NCBI GenBank assembly: GCA_029204225.1
Contig: CM055106.1
Span: 16,981,314-17,045,313 of the forward strand
Direction of reading: 5' to 3'
DNA from: Diphasiastrum complanatum
Lineage: Eukaryota > Streptophyta > Lycopodiopsida > Lycopodiales > Lycopodiaceae
DNA: 64,000 nt
The notes under the pieces were generated by a model that was given only the letters and a program-made list of their open reading frames with translations, did not search any database and was not told where the DNA came from. The number at the start of each line of letters is the position of its first letter. Position 1 is the stretch's first letter. A program made the position numbers and the translations under genes. Of the stretch, positions 24,485 to 36,212 are shown piece after piece.

Positions 24485-25697
24485 TATCTACATAATCCAG
24501 CCCGAAGGATACGTTCTGGAAGGCATGAAGAATCATGTCTGTAAACTCCATAAAGCACTGTACGGCTTGAAATAGTCTGCCAGAGCTTGGTTTCAGAGGA
24601 TCAACACATTCCTCATTGAACAAGGATTTAAACCAAGCACTGCTAATTGCAACATTTATTCAAAGTCAGTGCTGCAATCCTTCATTATCATCACCTTGTA
24701 TGTTGCTAATACGTTGCTCTTCAGCAACAATGCCAATATGGTCAAGGATTCAAAGCAGATGCAGTTCTCATAATTCGACATGACTGATTTGGGCGAAGCT
24801 CACTTCTGTCTTGGAATTCAAATCCACAGAGATAGAGCAAATCGACTGATTTACATCACTCAAGAAAGGTATCTTCATAATGTTCTTAACAGATACAATT
24901 TGATGAATTGTAAATTGGCTCACTCACCAATGGATCCATGCCTGCATTTGTCAAAGGACCAATGTCCCCAGACAAAGCAAGAAGAGGAACAGATGAGAGA
25001 ATACCCGTATCGATCGATACTCGGATCTCTCATGTACGCAATGGTCTGTACAAGGCCAAATATCTCTTTTGCTGTTAGCTCACTCAGCCAATACATGGCT
25101 AATCCTGGAATTACCCATTGGAAGGCTCTTATTCGAGTCATGAGATATATTCAAGCTACCATGGACCAGTGCATCTGCTATGAAGATGTCAGCAACCACA
25201 ATCTTCATCAGCTCAGTGGATATTCTGATGCAAGCTGGAGAGAAGATGCAGACCATCGTAAGTCCACATTTGGATTTACATTCTTCTTCAATGGCAGTCC
25301 TATTTTGTGGAACAGTCGTAAGCAAACCTTTATCACACTTTCTTCTACTGAAGCAAAATATATTGTTGCTTCTCAATCTATTAAGAAAGCATTTTGGTTG
25401 AGAAATTTGCTGTCAGACATCAATCTGTATCAGTACAGCCCTACAATTTTGTTTTGTGATAACCAAAGTGCTATTGCCTTATCGGCCAACCCTAGATTTC
25501 ATTCTAGGAGTAAGCACATTGAGATAAGATATCACTACATCAGGGTCAAGGTTCTCAACAAAGAGGTGAGCTTGACGTACTGCAGAACGCAGGACATGGT
25601 TGCAGACATTTTTACGAAAGCATGCAGTGTTAATGCACACAACAGATTTTGTGCATTGCTAAGTCTGAAGATCAAGGCATTCACGGATCCAGATTAA
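24485..25697 (+). pseudogene. 5'-truncated copia RT-RNase H
   Basis: RT starts mid-domain (IQPEGYVLEGMKNHVCKLHK) and contains a stop within the YGLK.SARAWF motif. The catalytic YVDD is changed to YVAN, so the polymerase is dead. From 24,780 to the stop at 25,697 the frame is open for 305 codons: MTDLGEAHFCLGIQIHRD, then LGSLMYAMVCTRPNISFAV, then RNase H with LSGYSDASW, LSSTEAKYI, ILFCDNQSAIAL, RSKHIEIRYHYIR and VADIFTKA. It ends KAFTDPD and is followed by a polypurine tract. Gag, protease, integrase and the RT N-terminus are missing. Confidence 0.9.
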
Positions 25698-26300
25698 GGG
25701 GGGGAGGTTGGATCTACTCCTCCTACTCTCCTAAATTCCAATTTTAATCTGCCTCCATTCATGTTGCATATTTTTCTAACGTTGTCACACAGTCTGCATT
25801 TTCTACATGCAAATTTGCACAGACGAAGAAAAGACGAATGAATCGCGACACTATGTTCTTACACAGTTCATGGTGATAGGCAAAAAGGGGACACTACCTC
25901 CTGAATGCCAAAGGTGCCCTAACAGATAAGGCACCCTATAAATCTTATCCTAAGGCTATTCGTAAGAGTGAATCACTTTTGCGTCATCACCAACGTTCAC
26001 TTCAGTACTGGCTAACGTCGCACCCTTTTTATGTTCACCCCATGCAGTTGCGCTAACAAATTGGACAACGATTGCAGCCACCCACGATCTTCTACAGACA
26101 ACACATCCACTTTGTACCTTCGCATCTGTACACCTGTAATATTATGTATATATATTGGATACCATCTGCGTATTTGATGATGATGATCAGATGATCAAGT
26201 GAGTGAAGAAGAGACTAAGAGAAGAGGTTTCATTCCTCATTACAAACAAAAATAAGCTTTGTAGGACATGCGATTTCGTCCGCTACAATCTTGTGCTCTA
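25698..26300 (+). repeat. 3' LTR of the truncated copia
   Basis: The stop codon is followed by TTAAGGGGGGGAGG and then TTGGATCTAC, matching the start of the LTR at 36,213 with a mutated TG. A TATA-like TATGTATATATATTGG lies at about 26,140. The right end is not defined; 26,300 is approximate. The remaining stretch to 26,830 is unassigned and contains Cs, Ts and TTCG-rich phrases. Confidence 0.55.
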
Positions 26301-26835
26301 CCGCATTATTGACTTGTATACTTGATATACTTAATTTGATACAGTTTATTTGTTCTACGTTTTAGATCTGTCAATATTGCTATGCTTATTCTTCATTCTG
26401 TCTGATCTTTCTTGTTGCTCTTCTGGTAATAGACAATTAACTTTTAGTCTTGTCTTTCGCGAATAATTCGTGACTAATTGTCAATCGAGCACAATTTAGC
26501 TCTTCGCAAATCATTGCAATTCGAGACAAATTATTCATCTAGCGCTTCATCCATTAAATGTTTGGCTACGTGATCTAGAGTGACTGTGATTTCTATCACT
26601 AAAGTTCTCTTCATTCTGATAGGCATAGTCATGCTTACGGAGAGAGTCAAATAATTCATTCCGCTACGCACAAACATTTTTTGTTCGAGTTCGCTTCTTG
26701 TTCGTTTCTTGTTCGAGTTCGTTTCTCGTTCGTGTTCGTCATTTATTCTTCCTCCCTCTCTCCCAACAAAGGCGTGTTAGATCTTGCATGGAAGTCTATG
26801 TGACTGTGACAATGCACAATGCTCACAAACTTTAT

Positions 26836-27557
26836 TGTCGTGAACGGGTTTTGTATCGCAAACATATTTGTTTCTTTTGAATTTTCTTATGCGGAAGCTT
26901 GCAGGATCCTAGACACACGACTACAGATCACAAAACAGAAATCATTCTAGCAATCAAAACAACGGAAGACAAGGAGATGCACAAGATAGAACAACTGTAT
27001 TATCAGTTCATATTTTAGAGCGAGATGATCAGTATCTCGCTCGTTGGTAGTCTGACTCTCTACTCTTTCGTTGTGTTTAGTTCGTTGGCCAGACTTTCAT
27101 CCACAACTATTTTGTTTCTATTATTTCCTTTTCTGCTCTACTCACGCACACTCTCAGTGTATCCTGTTGATCTAGAAAAATTGTTTTATATCTCTACTGT
27201 GTGGAGTTTACAAGATAGCTAAATAGAGAATTACAAGAGTAGTTAACACTAAGCAATTAGCTAGTTACTCTCTGTTATTGCTGATTGTTTCAATTAAGCG
27301 TGAAGTTCAAAACTCCATGCCCATTGAGCTGCCAACTGGCAGCACGAAAGATTTTCTTTCATTTTCTTTTCGCTTCGTGTCATGTCATGCCTTTTGGTCC
27401 TGAAGGCATGTTTGACTTTTGTGAATCATTCGACCTTCGAGTTTCACTTCTCTTCATGTCCTAGGGTTTTCAAGGTCTGTTGACTTTCGCGATTTGTTCG
27501 CCATTCGACTTTTGCTTCGCATCATGGCAAAGTTGCAAGAGTTCACCATTTTTTACA
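26836..27557 (-). repeat. 3' LTR of the complete copia
   Basis: Plus-strand edges are TGTCGTGAAC and TTTTTTACA. It pairs with 31,644-32,382, sharing long runs such as GCGGAAGCTTGCAGGAT and CACGCACACTCTCAGTGTAT. The frame of the RNase H end runs into it. Confidence 0.95.
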
Positions 27558-27572
27558 CTCCCTCTTGAACCC
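27558..27572 (-). other. Polypurine tract of the complete copia
   Basis: On the minus strand GGGTTCAAGAGGGAG abuts the LTR start TGTAAAAAATGG. Confidence 0.85.
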
Positions 27573-30500
27573 TCACAACTTTGCACATTTAATCCAATTG
27601 TCTTTCTTTGCTTTGTGAAGAGTGGCTTGTCGAGTGGCTTCGTGAGCAGATTTGCAATCATGTCTTCAAACTTTATGTACTGGACCTGGAGCTCTCCTTT
27701 TGAAATCAAATCTTGAATGTGATGACACTTCAGAGGTATATGTTTTGTCTTTGAATGGAAGACAAGATTCTGGGATAGATAAATAGCACTATGAAAATCC
27801 ATCATCATCGTGCATGGTCCTCCTTGTGGTATCCCAATTGCCTCCAGCAACATCTGCAACCGAACTACCTCGTTCGCCACCTTTGAAGCTCCGACATATT
27901 CAGTTTCGCAAGAGGATTGAGCTACCAAAGTTTTCTTTTTGCATATTTAGCTGATTGTTGCACTGCACGCTATTGAACATCCTCCAGTTACGGACTTGTT
28001 TCATCTTTGTAGCTCGCCCAGTTTGCATCACTGTAGTGGTGCAACTCGAATCCTTTTCTTTCTTTTCTGTTCTGTAGGTTAATCCCATATTCTAGGTACC
28101 CTTCAGATATTGTAAGATTCATTTTGTCATTTGCCAATGTGCCATGCCAAGATTGGAAGAGAATTGGCTTAAAGCATAAACAGAAAAAGCCAGATCGGGC
28201 CTGGTGCAAATTGTAAGGTACATCTGACTACCGATTAGGGTTTGGTAGGGTATATCTTCCATCTTCTATTTTTCTTCTTCTATTTTCAAGCAATCCTGCT
28301 TCGTCAGCTTGGCTCCAGCTATCATTGGTATAGTCTTTTCTTTGCAGTCCATCATGTGATACTGGTTCAACACTTTTCTGGCATATTCAGAGTGATTCAA
28401 GTGCATTTCGTCTTTTATTCGATCTCTTTTGATCTCCAGCCCGAGGCACTTTATTGCTTCTCCTAGATTTGTGATTTCATAATTCTTAGAAATATGACTC
28501 TTCTTGTCTTTGATCAACATCAAGGAATTTTCTATCATAAGGGAATCATCCACAAAAATAGTCAGTATCACAAAAAAAATTCTACTCTTTTTATGTAGAC
28601 ATTACAGTCTGGTTGTGTAGGATTGAAATCTAGAGACTTCAAAATATTGGCGAGCTTCTTGTACCAAGCTCGTGATGTCTGCTTCAGACCATAAATGCAT
28701 CTCTGCAATCGACAGAAATATTGTCGATTGTCGGGGTCTTCAAATCCTTTAGGTTGTTTCATGAAAATTTCTTCCTCTAGATCTCCATGGAAAAAGGCTG
28801 TCTTCACATCAATCTGGTGAATTTTCAGATTGTGTTGTATAGCGTATGCAAGGAGTAATCGTATGCTTGTCATTTTGACCATCGACGAATATGTGTCAAA
28901 ATAATCAACACCATATCTTTGTGTAGCCCTTCGCGACAAGCCTTGCCTTGTAACGACCAACAGAGCCATCGGATTTCATTTTCTTCTTGTATACCCACTT
29001 GCAGTCGACGATCCTTTTGTTTTCTGGTAGTGGCTCTAGTGTCCATGCCTCGTTTCGCCTCATCAACTCGATCTCCTCTGACATTGTCTGCTTCCATAAT
29101 TCTCTCTCTGGACTCCAGGCAACTTCTTGATATGTTGTTGGCTCTTTAGTGAAGCTGCAGTACTCGAACTATGTGTCTTCACTCCACTGAAGATTGTTAA
29201 CGTATTGATCTGGAGGTCTTCTTTGTCTTGTTGACCTTCTGGGTTCGTTTCGTCACTGCTCAAACATTTCTTGTTCGTGGGGTTGACCTTTTGCTTCCTG
29301 TTGCTCTGGAGACTTTGGCGCAACATTCTGATTTGACCTCTGTCCTCGATCTCCCTCTTGAATTGACAGTAGTGTGAAGATCTCATGGCCATTTTCATCT
29401 TTTAGTCCAGGGCCTGTGGACTCATCGAACTTTACATCTCTACTCGAAACAACTTTTTTTGTGGTTGGATTGTAGAGTCTGTACACTTGTGATCCATTCG
29501 AGTACCCGACCATGATTGTTTGCTCTGATTTATCATCAAGTTTGCTTCTTTTTTCTTTTGAAATGTGCTTGTATGCTACACATCCAAACACACGTACGTA
29601 TGATAGATCAGGCTTTCTACCTGTCCACATTTTGTACGGTGTCTTGTTTTCCAGCACTATCGTTGTTGATCTGTTCTGCAGGTGTATGGCTGCAACTATT
29701 GTCTCAGTCCAGAATTGACTTGGCAATCGAGTCTGTGCCATTATGCATCTAACTCCTTCGACTAGCGTCTTGTTTCTTCTTTCTACGACACCATTATATT
29801 CTGGTGTGTATGCAGGAGTGAACTGATGCTCTATCGCCTGTTCTTGGCAGAATTTTGAGAATTCTTTGCTCTTGTACTCACCTCCATTGTCAGATCTAAT
29901 GATTTGAATCTTCTTTGAGGTATGTCGCTTCACAAATGCCACGAACTTCTTGAAAGAGTCAAACACTTCAGATTTTTAATTTAGGTAGTAGATCATAGTC
30001 ATCCGGCTGTAATCATCTATGAATGTCAAGAGATACCTCGATCTTGAGAGCAAATCCATTTTCATCGGTCCACAGACATCTGAGTGGATGAGCTCAAGAA
30101 CTTCTTTGGCTCTTCTTCCCTCATGTGTGAATGGATTTGGATCTGTTTGCCTTTCTGACAGGCTTCGCAGAACTTAGTATCGGGTCTCGATATCTTCAAA
30201 CCTGTGACTATGTCTTTCTTGCACATGTCATACATGCTTCTCATGTTCAGATGATACATTCTTTTGTGCCAGAGCTGATTTTCATTTTCTGATGCATTTA
30301 ATATGCTATCAGAATTGTTGATTATCTTGGCTTGGTAGAGGTTTCCTTCTTTGCATTCAATTGTTAGCAATTTGTTTGTTGTTTTCTCGATCATGCGGCA
30401 TGTATTGCCATCAAATAAAACTCGAATTCCAAGATCTGCCATCTTGGAGACTGATAGCAAATCTTTTCTCAGTGAAGGCACATAGAGTGCTCCTGGCAGC

Positions 30501-31579
30501 TCTGCTTGACTTGACAGTGTTCGCAACTGTAGACTCCGGATGCCTTTGACATCGTGTCTGCTCCCATCACCTAGAATCACTCTTGTTTTCGAGTTCTCTG
30601 AAGTCGATCAAGATCTTCTTGTTGCAGATGATGTGTGATGTTGCTCCTGAATCAATGACTACATCGAAGTCTTGTTCAGTGTAGCTCGTTGAAGCTTCAT
30701 CAAGTATTGTGAAGGCTTCATCACCTCTATTTGCATCTTTGGAAGACTTTGCAACATTTGTTTTCTCAGTTTTGTTCTTTCTTTTTGGGTTGAACCTGCA
30801 ATCGTATGCAGAGTGCCACTTATTCTTGTAGTTCATGCAAGGTATTGCTAGATTGAACCAACATTTGTTAGCTGTATGGCCTGGTTTGTGATCACAAGAA
30901 GAAGATTGTTGATTCGAGGACTTTGTCTTGTCAAATCTAGGTTTGTTCTTGTTCTTCTTCTTTCCTTTTGTAAAGAGAGCTTTCTCTTTATCATGCTTCT
31001 TTTTTCTTCATCCCTCATCAGTCTCTCATCAGCGATGAGACTGACTGCTTTGTCGAATGTCATATCTAATAGACTCAGTATGAGCATTCTCAACGACTGA
31101 TAGGACGTAGGTAGAGACTTCATGAAGTACATTAGCTGTTGTGGTGCTAGGACCTTGTGCTCCTAACCTGATGCAGCGAGTTGAGAGAAGATCGTTCTGA
31201 TCTTCTCAATGTGGTGGTCTAACTGGTTGCCATCCCATTGTATGGATTACAACTGATTGTGAAGATGCATCACTGAAGCTGCAGTCCTCACTTCGTACTT
31301 ATGTTTTAATCTTTCCCATATTGCATGGTTGCTTTCACAGTCTTCAATCTATATGAGTAGGTCTTCGTTGATGGACAAAACAATGATCGCCATTGCACGC
31401 TCATCCTTTCTGATCCATTCAGCTCTCCTCGGGTCTCCCTCTAGAGGCTGCACCTCTCAGAGTTCGGTCACCGACCAGATGCCTTCGCCCTTTAGAAGTG
31501 TTTTGATTTTGATTTTCCATATCTTGTAGTTTGCGCCATCAAGACTGATTGCATCTCTTGTCTGGATCGTTATAGCCAT
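27573..31579 (-). pseudogene. Gag-pol of the complete copia (broken)
   Basis: The gag ATG is at 31,579 (MAITIQTRDAISLDG). Gag continues to a zinc knuckle in which the second Cys is Tyr (CMNYKNKWHSAYDC, about 30,800-30,845). Then come protease VVIDSGATSHII (about 30,640), GAG-pre-integrase LWHKRMYHLNMRSM with CEACQKGKQ (30,150-30,290), and integrase IIRSDNGGEYKSKEF with NGVVERRNKTLVEG (29,700-29,920). RT follows: IDVKTAFFHGDLEEEIFMKQ, IYGLKQTSRAWYKKL, catalytic FVDD at about 28,550. RNase H runs VAQSSCETEYVGAS to MIANLLTKPL (27,600-27,930). At least six stops or frame changes separate these blocks. Confidence 0.93.
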
Positions 31580-31630
31580 ATTGTGTTGCCTAGAAAATCA
31601 CTCTTCAAATATCAGTAGTGATAACCTGTA

Positions 31631-31643
31631 GGCTCTGATACCA
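31631..31643 (-). other. tRNA-Met primer-binding site
   Basis: The minus strand reads TGGTATCAGAGCC immediately after the LTR terminus CGACA, the standard copia primer site without mismatch. Confidence 0.95.
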
Positions 31644-32382
31644 TGTCGCGAACGGATTTTGTATTGCGAACAAATTTGTTTCTTTTGAATTTTTTTTATG
31701 CGGAAGCTTGCAGGATTCTAGACACGCGACTACAGATCACAGAACAGAAATCATTCTAGCAATCAAAATAGCGGAAGACAAGGAGATGCACAAGATAGAC
31801 CAATTGTATTATTAGTTTCATCTTTTAGAGCAAGATGATCAAGTATCTCGCTCGTTGGCGGCCTGACTCTTTGCTCTTTCGTTGTGTTCTGCTCGTTGGC
31901 CATAATTTCATCCACAGCTATTTTGTTTATATTCTTTTCTTTTCTGCTCTACTCACGCACACTCTCAGTGTATCATGTTGATCCAGAAAAATTGTTTTAT
32001 ATCTCCATTGTGTGGAGTTTACAAGATAGCTAAACAGAGAATTACAAGAGTAGTTAACGCTAATCAATTAGTTAGTTACTCTCTATTATTGCTAACTATT
32101 TCAGCTGAGCGTGAAGTTCAAAACTCCATGCCTGTTGAGCTGCCAATTGGTAGCGCGAAAAAATTTTCTTCGCTTTCTTTTCGTTTCGTGTTGTGTCGTG
32201 CCTTTTGGTCCTGGAGGCATGTTTGACTTTCGTGAATCATTCGACCTTCGAGTTTCACTTCGCTTCATGTCTTAGAATTTCAAGGTCCGTTGACTTTCAT
32301 GATTTGTTCGCCATTTGACTTTCTCTTCGTGTCGCTTCGCTTCGCGTCGCGACAAAGTTGCAAGAGTTCACCATTTCTAACA
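31644..32382 (-). repeat. 5' LTR of the complete copia
   Basis: Plus-strand edges are TGTCGCGAAC and TTTCTAACA, followed by the target duplication TTTAT. It would carry the element's promoter. Confidence 0.95.
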
Positions 32383-32387
32383 TTTAT

Positions 32388-33300
32388 TGATTCTAGACAA
32401 AGACTCTGGAAGGCCAAGAACACTTACCTTTTTGCTATTACTTATAACACAAACATCAAGTTTGTATGCCTTTGGCAATCAAAGTAGTTGTTCTAATTAT
32501 GAAGCAAGCATCACCAACAAATTCAACTTCTAGAACCTTGTCAATCATTTGACTCACACTACTATTTGTAAAGACATAAATAGGAATAGTTCCAATGACC
32601 TTTATGGCACATTCACCATCATTGGTCGTGTAGATGACATTTCTTTCACCTTCACAAGTCATCAAGGATGAGAAGTACTCCTTGTGCCTTGTCATGTGAG
32701 AGCTTGCTTCATTGTCAATCCACCATGGATCAATATCTCCTTCACTGGTTACCAAGCTAGAAGACATAAAAAAAGAATCACAAGCATTTTGCTCATCCTC
32801 ATCTAAAGTGAGATTGCATTGCTGCATTTCGTGCTCATTTTTCATTTTAAAGCATTCATTTGTCCTTTTATGCCACAATAAAAACACTTTAGCTTTGACT
32901 TATCTCTTACCATCAAAAGAAGAAGCCTCACCATGATCCAAATTGTCTTCCTTGAACCCTTCACCTTGCCGTTGAACTTGACTTTTGAAAGAGTGCCTCT
33001 TCTCCTCGTCGATGAGTAGAAGTGCCTCCACATTTCGCTTGTAACATGTGCTCTTCAGCCACCTACACCTCTTGTGAGGCTTCAACTCTTGGCAATCTTT
33101 TTAATGGAAAAGCTTTGTATAAGATCAACATGATCATCCAACAAGACATTAAGCAAGATTAGCATGATAATCCAACAAGCCATTAAGCATAACTTGAACA
33201 AGTTCTACATCCTTAATGCTTTCATAATACATGCTAGATCATCATTCAGGGCCTTAACTCTTAAAACATTTGTGAGCATTTTCTCCTTCCTTTTGGCAAC
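32388..33300 (-). pseudogene. Copia gag-protease fragment
   Basis: The minus strand shows a gag end (RVKALNDDLACI, about 33,260) and a zinc-knuckle relic LKCFYCGIKGQMNALK in which His is replaced by Gln (about 32,845-32,890). A protease relic WWIDNEASSHMTRHKEYF follows, where the catalytic DSG reads DNE (about 32,680-32,740), then YTTNDGECAIKVIGTIPI. These phrases parallel the element at 57.9-60.5 kb (WYIDSGASSHM, YTGNDHECAIEGIGTIPL), so they belong to the same family. Nothing follows protease; the complete copia lies immediately to the left. Confidence 0.82.
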
Positions 33301-33489
33301 TTTGAGAGCATTTGCCTCCTTAGGGCCAATACCCTAGAAGTTTATAATTGTCTACGACACCTACTGACTCATCAATTGGATCTTTTGTGACAGATGATCT
33401 AAACACAATGCTCTAATTTCACTAAGTCTGTAGTGCTAATTGACAACTTGAATGTGTCTCTTGACACTTTGAACTGTCGACCCACCTTG

Positions 33490-34348
33490 CATCTTCATTT
33501 CATTTCCAACACTTTATTTGAAAGTGCTAAAGCTATGAGGTTAAGTGCTAATCTTGACAAACCATTTTGGGATCAAGCTTTGTTGTGTGCCAATTTCTTG
33601 TGCAATAGGTGGCCAAGTGCTATTTTGGATGGAAGGACACCTTTTGAGATGCTATTCAAGAGGAGGCTGAGAGGAAGCTAGTTGGCTCACTCATCTATCT
33701 AACCATTACTAGACCTGATCTAAGCTATTGTGTCGGAAGATTGAGTCAATTCATGCAAGATCCTAGTGAGGAGCATTGGAAGCTAGGAAAGCAAGTTTTG
33801 AGGTACACCATTGGAACTTGAGATTTTGGCATATTGTATGAGGGATCATCACCTAATCTTTTTGGATTTTCATATTCGGACTATGCTGGAGATGTAATGG
33901 ATAGAAAATCCATTAGTGCTTATTGTATTTTCATAGGTGATGGACACATGGATGTCAAAGAAACAAGCCACTATCTCATTGTCATCTAGTGAGGCCGAGT
34001 ACAAAGCTTTTACACATTGCACAAAGGAGATGATATGGATCAAGAGGATGATCAAGGATCTTCACTTGCTGGATTTTTCAAAGAGCCCAATCATCTTTTG
34101 TGACAATCAATCAGCCCAAAGAATGGCATCCAATCCTATCTTTCATGCTAGGAGCAAGCATATTGAGATACAATATCATTTTGTGAGGGAGCGAGTCATT
34201 GCAAAGGAGGTGGAGCTTCAACATGTGTCTTCAAGAGAATGTGTAGATGTTAATTTCACCAAAGCATTGGGAAAAGACTTGTTCATGCAGCATAGGACCT
34301 CACTTGGAGTATTATCAAAGTCTATGCTAAAACTAGTTGAAGAGGGAG
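33490..34348 (+). pseudogene. Copia integrase end joined to RT end and RNase H
   Basis: On the plus strand an integrase C-terminal piece (SANLDKPFWDQALLCANFLC, DGRTPFEMLFKRR, to about 33,665) runs directly into the last part of RT (LVGSLIYLTITRPDLSYCVG, 33,680-33,745). After a stop, RNase H follows: KKQATISLSSSEAEYKAF, IIFCDNQSAQRMASN, ARSKHIEIQYHFVRER, ending KSMLKLVEEGV. Nearly the whole RT, including its catalytic site, has been deleted. The RNase H block is open for 138 codons. A GAGGGAG purine run precedes the LTR. Confidence 0.9.
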
Positions 34349-35000
34349 TGTGAAAGATTCAACTAGTTTCATCGCATTTTGCAATATTTCCATATTTGGC
34401 ATATTGAGGCCAAAACTTGTTTTAGACTTAGAGGTTGACTTTTCAAAGTTCATTAGTCTAAATTTCATTTGAATAAACACTTTTTGAAAGTGTGGGAAAG
34501 TTAGACTGCGAGTTTGAGTAAATTCAATTTGAAGAGTTGGGTACATTGAATCTAGACCCAAAATTAGTAGGGTTAGCATTTTGGTGGGAAAGCCAAGTGG
34601 CCAAGTAGGGTTTGGACTACTATAAAAGGATGTAACTTGTGGAGAGAGTGATCTTCTCTCTTCTCTATCTCATTTCATGCTTATACATGGTTTTCTTGGG
34701 TTCTACTATCCATTGGTGCACTATCTTGGTGATTGCTTGCAATTCTATGTGTAGAATGATCTATATTTGTTATTTTTGGATCCACATGTGTGAAATACAG
34801 TAGCTTTATGGTTTTGTACGGACAACAACAGTACATAATCATTTCATTCAAGTTTGATCAAGTTCTATTGGTGTTTGCATCTCAATTTGTGTGTAGATGC
34901 TGATTTTTTTACATTGGTGAGATTGGTAGTGTATTTATTTTTCTAACCAACCAAAGATCATTGAAGTAGATTGGATCTTAAGGATCTAAAATCTTTCACA
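34349..35000 (+). repeat. Copia 3' LTR (652 bp) with 11-bp terminal inverted repeats
   Basis: The LTR starts TGTGAAAGATT and ends AATCTTTCACA, exact reverse complements, so both limits are secure. A TATA-like ACTATAAAAGGATG lies about 270 bp in (34,619). A truncated relative lies at 10,905-11,145. No partner LTR of this element was found upstream. Confidence 0.9.
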
Positions 35001-35650
35001 ATAAGTGATTGCAAACCGGTCATCAACAGATGTATAGTGGACATACTAAGAATTAAGATCATACATGGCAACAATATTTGTCCTTGAAACAACAAGAATG
35101 GCATCAGAGTGTAGAGGTTAGAGACTCGCCATCTAGCATGGTGCTCACTTATCATTTAGACCCTCAACAATGTATAGTTGGCTGCAAACTGCCTTTTAGA
35201 CTATTGTTGGAGGTTTGTCCAAAATATTGTGCAATAAGAGAGGCGTTGGAACTGTCGCTTGAAGAACTAGTTGTTGACTGCTTGGAAACTATTAGAAACC
35301 CGCCCTTGAAGTATGCGATGAGGGAAACCGCTGCCTAAGAAGGAAGATGACTGCCACTGCATATGGCAAGAAAGCAACTGCTAGAGGTGCGCTGCCTACT
35401 GCCATATCTGCCTACGTGGAAGGATGGATGGATGGATGGAAATGGCTGGAGGTGCGTTGGAGATTGTTGCCTTCTGACCTGCGTGGAGAACAACCGTTGA
35501 GGTAGAAGAAGTGTGCTTCTATCTGTCGTGGATCTGTACGAAGAATAAGATGTATTGTGGCAAGAAGAGCGCTGGAGAAGAAGAACGCTGGTGGGCTGGC
35601 TGGAAAACCTAGAAACCGCTGCTTAAGAAGAGGAGCTGAAGAGAATCTGA
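35001..35650 (+). repeat. Inverted copy of the 22.7-24.1 kb LTR/leader repeat
   Basis: This plus-strand sequence reads as the reverse complement of parts of 22,760-24,200. TGGCATCAGAG at 35,099 is a possible copia primer site, preceded by CAACAAGAA. The stretch GGATGGATGGATGGATGG at about 35,420 is a short tetranucleotide run. No coding sequence. Confidence 0.7.
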
Positions 35651-35998
35651 CTTGCCACAGTCTGCAGCCTTTGACAAGCCAAAGCATTCATTGTACAGTC
35701 TTCAGCAAATAAAACTTCAACACATATTGCTTCCAAAATTTAGCACCATTTGACATAGGTATGAGCAGATGTAGAACAGAAAATCAGCTTTAAAAACTTG
35801 GCTCTGCATTATAAAAATTATGTGATTTCGAACAGCAGCACCGACAAGTTGTTAACTATGAACATAACATAGAAAATTAGCATTTGCCTGCCTCTTTGAC
35901 ACAACACCACAACCACTTGAACAGGCTTTTATTAAGTCAAAGATCTTGTGAAAAACTGAAACAAAGCAAAACAGAGAAAGAAAAACAAAAAATCGATT
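35651..35998. other. Unassigned spacer
   Basis: About 350 bp between the inverted repeat and an RNase H tail; I see no recognisable motif. Confidence 0.4.
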
Positions 35999-36212
35999 AT
36001 GGAAAAGCATAGATATAGGTTTGCTTACGGAAAACCATATCACTATACAAGGAGCATAATACTCAACAAGGAGGGGAGCCTAAAATTCTGCAGAACACAA
36101 TACATGGCAGCTGACATATTTACAAAGGGCTTGAATCAGAAAGCACACAACAATTTTTGTGCTATCTTGAATTTGAGAATCAATGCATTTAAGAATCCAG
36201 ATTAAGTGGGGG
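35999..36212 (+). pseudogene. Copia RNase H C-terminal tail
   Basis: A 68-codon frame includes YHYTRSIILNKEGSLKFCRT and MAADIFTKGLNQKAHNNF, ending AFKNPD. It closely matches the tail at 25,500-25,697. A polypurine tract TTAAGTGGGGG follows. Everything upstream in the element is absent. Confidence 0.85.

Larger units (their letters stand above)
26836..32382 (-). mobile_element. Complete but decayed Ty1/copia retrotransposon
   Basis: A 5.55-kb element lying on the minus strand, with both LTRs (722 and 739 bp), a perfect tRNA-Met primer site, recognisable gag through RNase H, a polypurine tract and the target duplication TTTAT (26,831-26,835 and 32,383-32,387). The LTRs are about 90% alike by eye, with mainly transition differences, so insertion is old. 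The coding region is interrupted by several stops and frameshifts, so it cannot move unaided. It is the only element in the window with every structural part present, and a good reference for the fragments around it. Confidence 0.95.
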
